The notes under the pieces were generated by a model that worked only from the letters and a program-made list of their open reading frames with translations, did no database searches and was not told the DNA's origin. The position numbers and the translations under genes are program-made. From contig JAIQFO010000021.1 in assembly GCA_020073215.1 (NCBI GenBank), positions 1-64,000 of the forward strand: 64,000 nucleotides of DNA. The letters run 5' to 3'. Source of the stretch: Terriglobia bacterium (lineage in GTDB: Bacteria > Acidobacteriota > Terriglobia > Terriglobales > Acidobacteriaceae). Positions 59,702 to 64,000 of the stretch are shown in pieces; the first letter of the stretch is position 1; each line of letters opens with the position of its first letter.

Positions 59702-61140
59702 ACGATCTCCTGACGTGACCGAACACCGAATGCCTTGTCGACTGCCGGCTGAAACTCAGCCGGGTCAAGGCTGATTGCTCTGGACTTTGCACCTGCAGGT
59801 TCGCGGCCTGGCGTGGATCTCAGCTTGTCCCGCAAGGACGGGAAGTCCATCATCGCCAGCAGGGTTGTAAACCAGAGGGCGGACAGCCGTGCAAAACTGG
59901 ATTCGGTGAGATTGTGGACCATAGCAATGATCAGGAAGGCAAAGCATAAGTAGTAATATCGGTGGACCTGAAGATTCTTTATCAGTCGTCTGCCCGAGGC
60001 GATCAGGACGCACGACAGTAAGAACAAACCGATCAAGCCGCCGTCGAGAAAAATGTCCAGATAGCCGTCGTGCGCGTTCGGAACCCCTGTTTTCATAGCG
60101 ATAGATATCGCCCTCCCGCCTGGTCCTCCCCAAAAGCTCCAATATCCAGCGCCGATCACCGGATTTACTGTGCCGAAGGTTATGTGATGCCAGATGTCCG
60201 TTCTACCCGTGAACGTCGCATCGCGACCCAAGATCGTAAGTAAAGGGGTGAATACGGAGGCAAACTCCTGTGTGCACAACAGGAGAATAGGAAGCGACAA
60301 CGCGACGACGAATACGAGTCGGCTGACCCGCTGCGATGCGAGCCAACCTGTTCTCAACATTAGCGCCAGAGCTATCAGTAATGACACGGTAGACGTCTGG
60401 CTCCCCGAAAGGTTCAAGAGCCAAGCTCCCATAACTAGAAGCACCAGGAAATCCCAACGCACCTTATTCGGCAGCCGCTTGGCGTGGGCCGCGGAACGCG
60501 CCTCCAGATGATCCCAAACCAGAAAGATCATGAAAAGCAGCAGCATTTCGCCAAATGAATTCTTCTGCACCGCGGCGCCGATATACGTCACGTCGCCATT
60601 CCGCGCATACTGCTTTCCGAGGGGAGAAAACCTGACTAAGTACGCTGACAACGGGATCGCCACGCACGCGCATCGGATATAGACGGCCCGCACTGCTTCC
60701 AGCGGCTTCTTTTCGGAAAGAATGACTGAAATAACAACGATGGTAGCGCCGAAGTCCTTTGTCACTCTGATTAATGAGTCCAGTTGGTAAGTGGACCAGA
60801 GAGAACTGGCGACGAAATAGCCATAGAACAGCATGATCGCAACGTTTGCGCCGAACACCTTGCTCCACTTCACTCGACGCAACCACGCAATAAAAAACGA
60901 CGTGGCGATCATGGACGCAAAGAATACCTGGTCAATCATATTCCCAGCCCTATCGTTCGCCATGCCCGTGGTGACCCAGGACCGTTGTCCGAGCCACTCC
61001 GAAGGGCTTCGTGTTGCCAAGACGAACAATACTAAAGTCGGAATCCACGTGGCCGCACTCACGGAAGCCCGGCGCCTGGAATCGCGCACCAGGAGGAAGG
61101 CGATAAAAGCCCAACAAAAAAGATATGCAACAGGCGCCAT
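59698..61140 (-). CDS. O-antigen ligase/polymerase-like membrane protein (Wzy/WaaL family)
   Basis: A 480-residue protein with about eleven helices and the Wzy_C periplasmic loop signature LGRDATFTGRTDIWHH, followed by GAGYWSFWGGPGG and NAHDGYLDIFLDGGLIGLFLL. Such proteins polymerise repeat units or ligate them to an acceptor at the periplasmic face. First of the tightly packed locus genes; followed by the flippase-GT2 fusion with a 4-bp overlap. Confidence 0.88.
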   Translation of the reverse strand: MAPVAYLFCWAFIAFLLVRDSRRRASVSAATWIPTLVLFVLATRSPSEWLGQRSWVTTGMANDRAGNMIDQVFFASMIATSFFIAWLRRVKWSKVFGANVAIMLFYGYFVASSLWSTYQLDSLIRVTKDFGATIVVISVILSEKKPLEAVRAVYIRCACVAIPLSAYLVRFSPLGKQYARNGDVTYIGAAVQKNSFGEMLLLFMIFLVWDHLEARSAAHAKRLPNKVRWDFLVLLVMGAWLLNLSGSQTSTVSLLIALALMLRTGWLASQRVSRLVFVVALSLPILLLCTQEFASVFTPLLTILGRDATFTGRTDIWHHITFGTVNPVIGAGYWSFWGGPGGRAISIAMKTGVPNAHDGYLDIFLDGGLIGLFLLSCVLIASGRRLIKNLQVHRYYYLCFAFLIIAMVHNLTESSFARLSALWFTTLLAMMDFPSLRDKLRSTPGREPAGAKSRAISLDPAEFQPAVDKAFGVRSRQEIV

Positions 61141-61627
61141 TTTGGGAAATTTCGCTCTACGGGTGGATTAGCCCAACGAATGCCAGTGAAATGAAAACCT
61201 CGGTACAGCGTTTCATTAATTCACGCATCCGTACGATTGGATCGCCGTAGCTCGGATTCGCTAGAGGGTGCGTCCCACGGTGCGTGCGCCAGTCCCCGGA
61301 AGTGACCAGTCCTAGGCAGTCATCGACACCACAAATCCTATTTTTTCCAATTCGCCACCCAGAAAGTGCAGGCAGGTTCTGAATGCTGCCTCGGTCAGAT
61401 TACAGACCACTGCGATTACGAACTAGGGAAGTCTAAGAGATCTCGCTCGCCGGGTTCGGCGTTGCACGGCGAGATCGTGTATTTCCCGAGGCATCACCAC
61501 TTGCCGTCGCACACGCAAGACGCTCAACCTGAGCCTTAGGGCGAGCCTCAACAACGAACCACTTCAGGGTTGTAGAAGGTTAGGGCACCGCCGCTTTCAT
61601 CTGCGTCGACAAGCGCGCGGATGAACC
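61141..61627. other. Intergenic region between the beta-helix gene and the polysaccharide locus
   Basis: About 490 bp. It must hold the promoter of the locus starting with the Wzy-like gene and the 3' flank of the beta-helix gene. An 8-bp inverted repeat GATCTCGC (61439-61446) / GCGAGATC (61469-61476) encloses 22 bp containing CGCCGGGTTCGGCG, giving a possible branched stem. I see no gene. Confidence 0.4.
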
Positions 61628-63700
61628 TCAGTGAACAGCAGCGCTGAGGCCTGCCGGAGCGGAAGGCCCACCCCCCTGGGAGGTGTAGCACACACTCGCA
61701 TCAAACTTGAGCACTCCGCCGCTTCCATCCGGCGACCCGTTCATCACGTTCAGGTAGCAATCCAAGGTCGGAATCGTGTTGACATGCCCGCCCCAAGCCG
61801 TGCCCAATGTCCCACCTGTACACTGACTTCCGGAACTGGCTGCCGCACCCGCGTAGGTGCCGGTGCAGATCCCCTCGTTCCCAGAACTGACATCAGGCCC
61901 GACTGGTGGCCAAGGCTGAGATCCCCACCAGGAAGGCTGGGTAGCCAGATAGAAAGACGCGGGGAGCGCGTGAGAGAGCCCGGCAAAGTAACTCGATGAG
62001 AAGTTAGCGTTGATGTAGGGTACCGCCGCTGGGGATGCTTCGGTTGAGTCCCAGCGCACTCCGGCGTTCACGACGTCGTAGTTTCCCCAGCGCATCAGCG
62101 TGCTGCGCACCAGCGTATCATTAGGCACACTGTTCACCGAGGCGCACCCTCCGCCAGAGAAACCCAGATAGAACACGGATTGATTGCACTGGGTGCTTGT
62201 GTAGGAGTTGGGTGGATAGGCTTCGTAAACGGTATGGTAGCCCGGTTGCCCGAGCACGTTTCCGACAAGGTTATAGCCGCGGGCGGAGGAGTAGATGTTG
62301 AAGGCGTTCGTCTGCTGCGTATATCCGCTTTCCCACCCGACGATGCGATTGCGGAACAGGGTGGACAGACTCGCCGAGCCCCACGTACTCGTGTCGTTGA
62401 AGAACCCCAGAATCTGGTTGCCTTCGTAGAGGTTGAATCCCCCGCCCGCGTTGTGGGAATCGTAAGCATCTTGTAGCTGGCTCGTTCCTACACCCGCGAT
62501 GCTCATGTTGTAGGCAATCACAAATCCCGCCATGGCGTCCGGCACGGTCGGCCCGACTACCTGCTGAAAAATGTTGTTCTCGATCAAGCCAGCGGAAGAT
62601 TCGGCAATCTCAATCCCATAACTCTGCGATCCGCTGGTTTGCGACTGGAAAAAGTAATTGTTACGGACCACAGCACCGCTTGTCTGGTACAAGTCAATGT
62701 GGTTTCTCTGCCCCTTAATGGAGCGGATGCCGGTGACCCAGCAGTGGTAGCACTGTAGCAGAAGGATGCCAACATTGTTCCCGGATGGCATCGTGCTCTC
62801 GTCGACCGTGAGGCTCTCAAGTCCCAGTTGCGAGACCGTGCCTCCCCAATATGCGCCCGGACTTTTTGCGGTGCGGTAATTATTGAAATATACGGGCGGG
62901 CTGATCGAAACGGTATACGGGCCGGAACCGCTACCACTTTGAACGGTTCCATGCGTCACAACCTGCTCGCTATAGCTCAGCATTGGGCTTCCGAACAGCC
63001 GCCCATCGGCATTCGCCGGACTTTTATAAGTGCAGGTAAATCCGGTATAGCTGTCGCACACATACTGTCCACCAGTGTCGGAAAGGTCGTTCTGCTGGTC
63101 GAGGATAATGATCCCGTTGGGTGGCGTTCCTCCGCAATTGTTGAGCGTGATCGAAGTCGAATCTTTCGCGTAACCTGCCGTCCACACACACTGCTGCGAC
63201 CCACCGGGAGCGTTTACGTTCGTTCCTTGAGCAAAAGGCGTGGCCTGCATACAGACGCTCGCAGTGTAGCCACAGCCAGTCGCTCCCGCAGTCATATACA
63301 AATAGGTTGTGCTGGACCCTGCCCCGCGCAGCACCCGGTTGCTGCCATTGGCCGGATACTTTATCCCGGCAACGTAGTAGGTTCCGGATGGCAGATTGAC
63401 TACGTTGTGAGTCGCGTCACACGATGCCAGGGCATTTTGGATCGCTGTCGAATTGGCCGTCGCATTCCCGCTTCCAGTCAGAAGCGTGGGTTGGGTCGCG
63501 CAAAGGACGGTGTAGTTTGGAATCGTATATCCCGGCACGGTAGACCAGTCGGTCGCTCGGCTAGCGTCAAGAAAGCTGGACCAGGCCTGCCCGAATGACA
63601 CAGTGGACAACGACATAATCCCGAGGTGCAGCACGGTGGCCAAGAGCAAACACTTCCTTGCTCTCCGTTTCATGGTTTGAGCTATGTTCCCCTCGTGCAT
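61628..63700 (-). CDS. Secreted parallel beta-helix protein (pectate-lyase-like fold)
   Basis: A 690-residue exported protein: signal peptide (about 10-38, LLLATVLHLGIMSLSTVSFGQA), then a long Asn/Gly/Ser-rich region typical of right-handed beta-helices (NYTVLCATQPTLLTGSGNATANSTAIQNAL, VVRNNYFFQSQTSGSQSYGIEIAESSAGLIENNIFQQV, YNLVGNVLGQPG). The early A-x-NSTAIQNALASC segment resembles the start of GH28/GH55-type helices. Catalytic residues cannot be assigned. The C-terminus (GPSAPAGLSAAVH) has no sorting tail. ATG 63700 has GGAGG 6 nt upstream and is preferred over 63724 and 63673. It could trim or bind the exported polysaccharide. Confidence 0.78.
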   Translation of the reverse strand: MHEGNIAQTMKRRARKCLLLATVLHLGIMSLSTVSFGQAWSSFLDASRATDWSTVPGYTIPNYTVLCATQPTLLTGSGNATANSTAIQNALASCDATHNVVNLPSGTYYVAGIKYPANGSNRVLRGAGSSTTYLYMTAGATGCGYTASVCMQATPFAQGTNVNAPGGSQQCVWTAGYAKDSTSITLNNCGGTPPNGIIILDQQNDLSDTGGQYVCDSYTGFTCTYKSPANADGRLFGSPMLSYSEQVVTHGTVQSGSGSGPYTVSISPPVYFNNYRTAKSPGAYWGGTVSQLGLESLTVDESTMPSGNNVGILLLQCYHCWVTGIRSIKGQRNHIDLYQTSGAVVRNNYFFQSQTSGSQSYGIEIAESSAGLIENNIFQQVVGPTVPDAMAGFVIAYNMSIAGVGTSQLQDAYDSHNAGGGFNLYEGNQILGFFNDTSTWGSASLSTLFRNRIVGWESGYTQQTNAFNIYSSARGYNLVGNVLGQPGYHTVYEAYPPNSYTSTQCNQSVFYLGFSGGGCASVNSVPNDTLVRSTLMRWGNYDVVNAGVRWDSTEASPAAVPYINANFSSSYFAGLSHALPASFYLATQPSWWGSQPWPPVGPDVSSGNEGICTGTYAGAAASSGSQCTGGTLGTAWGGHVNTIPTLDCYLNVMNGSPDGSGGVLKFDASVCYTSQGGGPSAPAGLSAAVH

Positions 63701-64000
63701 TTGCCGCCTCCGGTAGATGCCCATTTGACCTTGAGAAGTGCCGGTACTGTTTGGCCCTCGTGACTTGGGCGTCCTACCGGTACTTTACGCGGGGGGGAGG
63801 TGGCGGATCAATACACGGAAGTGCATCAGGGTGCTGCTTTTAGTCCGTGTTTCCCCGATATTTGGGCCTTGCCCAGTCCTACAGTAGGACTCTCGTAACC
63901 GTTGGCCTGGATTACGATTCCAGGCTCTTTGTGAGTCACACAAATAAGTAATGCTACAAGCGCCATTTGGCGATTTGACGCTAGCCTTCGCCCGGACCTT
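63701..64000. other. Upstream region of the beta-helix gene
   Basis: No gene seen. It contains a perfect palindrome AGTCCTAC-A-GTAGGACT (63875-63891), about 175 bp upstream of the start, and CCGGTACT repeated near 63743 and 63776. The palindrome is a candidate binding site for a regulator of the locus. Confidence 0.45.
63875..63891. promoter_or_regulatory. Perfect 17-bp palindrome upstream of the beta-helix gene
   Basis: AGTCCTAC-A-GTAGGACT, 8-bp arms around one base, followed by no T-run. The distance from the gene (about 175 bp) fits an upstream activator site; no sigma54 -24/-12 pair could be read with confidence nearby. Confidence 0.35.

Overview
The window is a high-GC bacterial chromosomal segment, most likely from an Acidobacteriota. 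Pointers are an Oar-like TonB-dependent receptor with a carboxypeptidase-regulatory N-terminal domain, a winged-helix/TolB-like/TPR regulator, choice-of-anchor-D (ASH) plus fibronectin-III surface proteins, and an exosortase beside a long exopolysaccharide locus. There is no rRNA and no marker gene decisive for genus; the assignment is inferred from protein style.

Left part (1-14.6 kb) is mixed housekeeping and regulation: a TonB-dependent receptor cut short at residue 413; a MerR/Xre/cupin regulator with a palindrome over its promoter; a Crp/Fnr regulator; a lone receiver protein; a ClC channel with CBS domains; a secreted beta-propeller divergent from a CadC-like TPR regulator; TypA/BipA, probably started at CTG; a coupled membrane/zinc-ribbon pair; and tRNA-Arg(CCG), whose 3' half is duplicated 485 bp downstream, the scar of an integrated element. 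A surface lipoprotein with five 104-residue ASH repeats follows.

The most unusual part is 15.1-20.4 kb. Two convergent genes overlap by 24 bp. One is a pyruvate-phosphate-dikinase-like protein that keeps the ATP-grasp and phosphohistidine domains but has lost the PEP/pyruvate barrel. The other is an 850-residue fusion of a membrane HExxH metalloprotease-like domain to an enolase whose two domains are in reversed order (barrel first, capping domain last), with the catalytic residues kept. A perfect TGTGA-N6-TCACA site lies upstream of the enolase fusion, and ASH/FN3 surface proteins flank the pair on both sides.

From 63.7 kb down to 20.7 kb nearly every gene is on the minus strand. Reading in the direction of transcription, a secreted beta-helix protein is followed by a polysaccharide locus: Wzy-like polymerase/ligase, flippase-glycosyltransferase fusion, FemAB-like transferase, LamG-VanZ protein, tandem Cys-rich protein, two GT2 transferases, CDP-sugar genes (RfbF-like nucleotidyltransferase, two SDR enzymes, C-methyltransferase, FAD oxidoreductase, SAF-domain dehydrogenase), three GT-C transferases, a PIG-L deacetylase, and a second flippase. 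This runs into a compact biosynthetic cluster: phosphopantetheinyl transferase, carbamoyltransferase, an NRPS adenylation-PCP protein with a glycine-like code, and a one-module PKS ending in two thioesterases. An exosortase follows. The polysaccharide genes plausibly make, flip, polymerise and decorate an exopolymer with a C-methyl deoxysugar. The PKS/NRPS cluster would make a small carbamoylated amino-acid-derived product.
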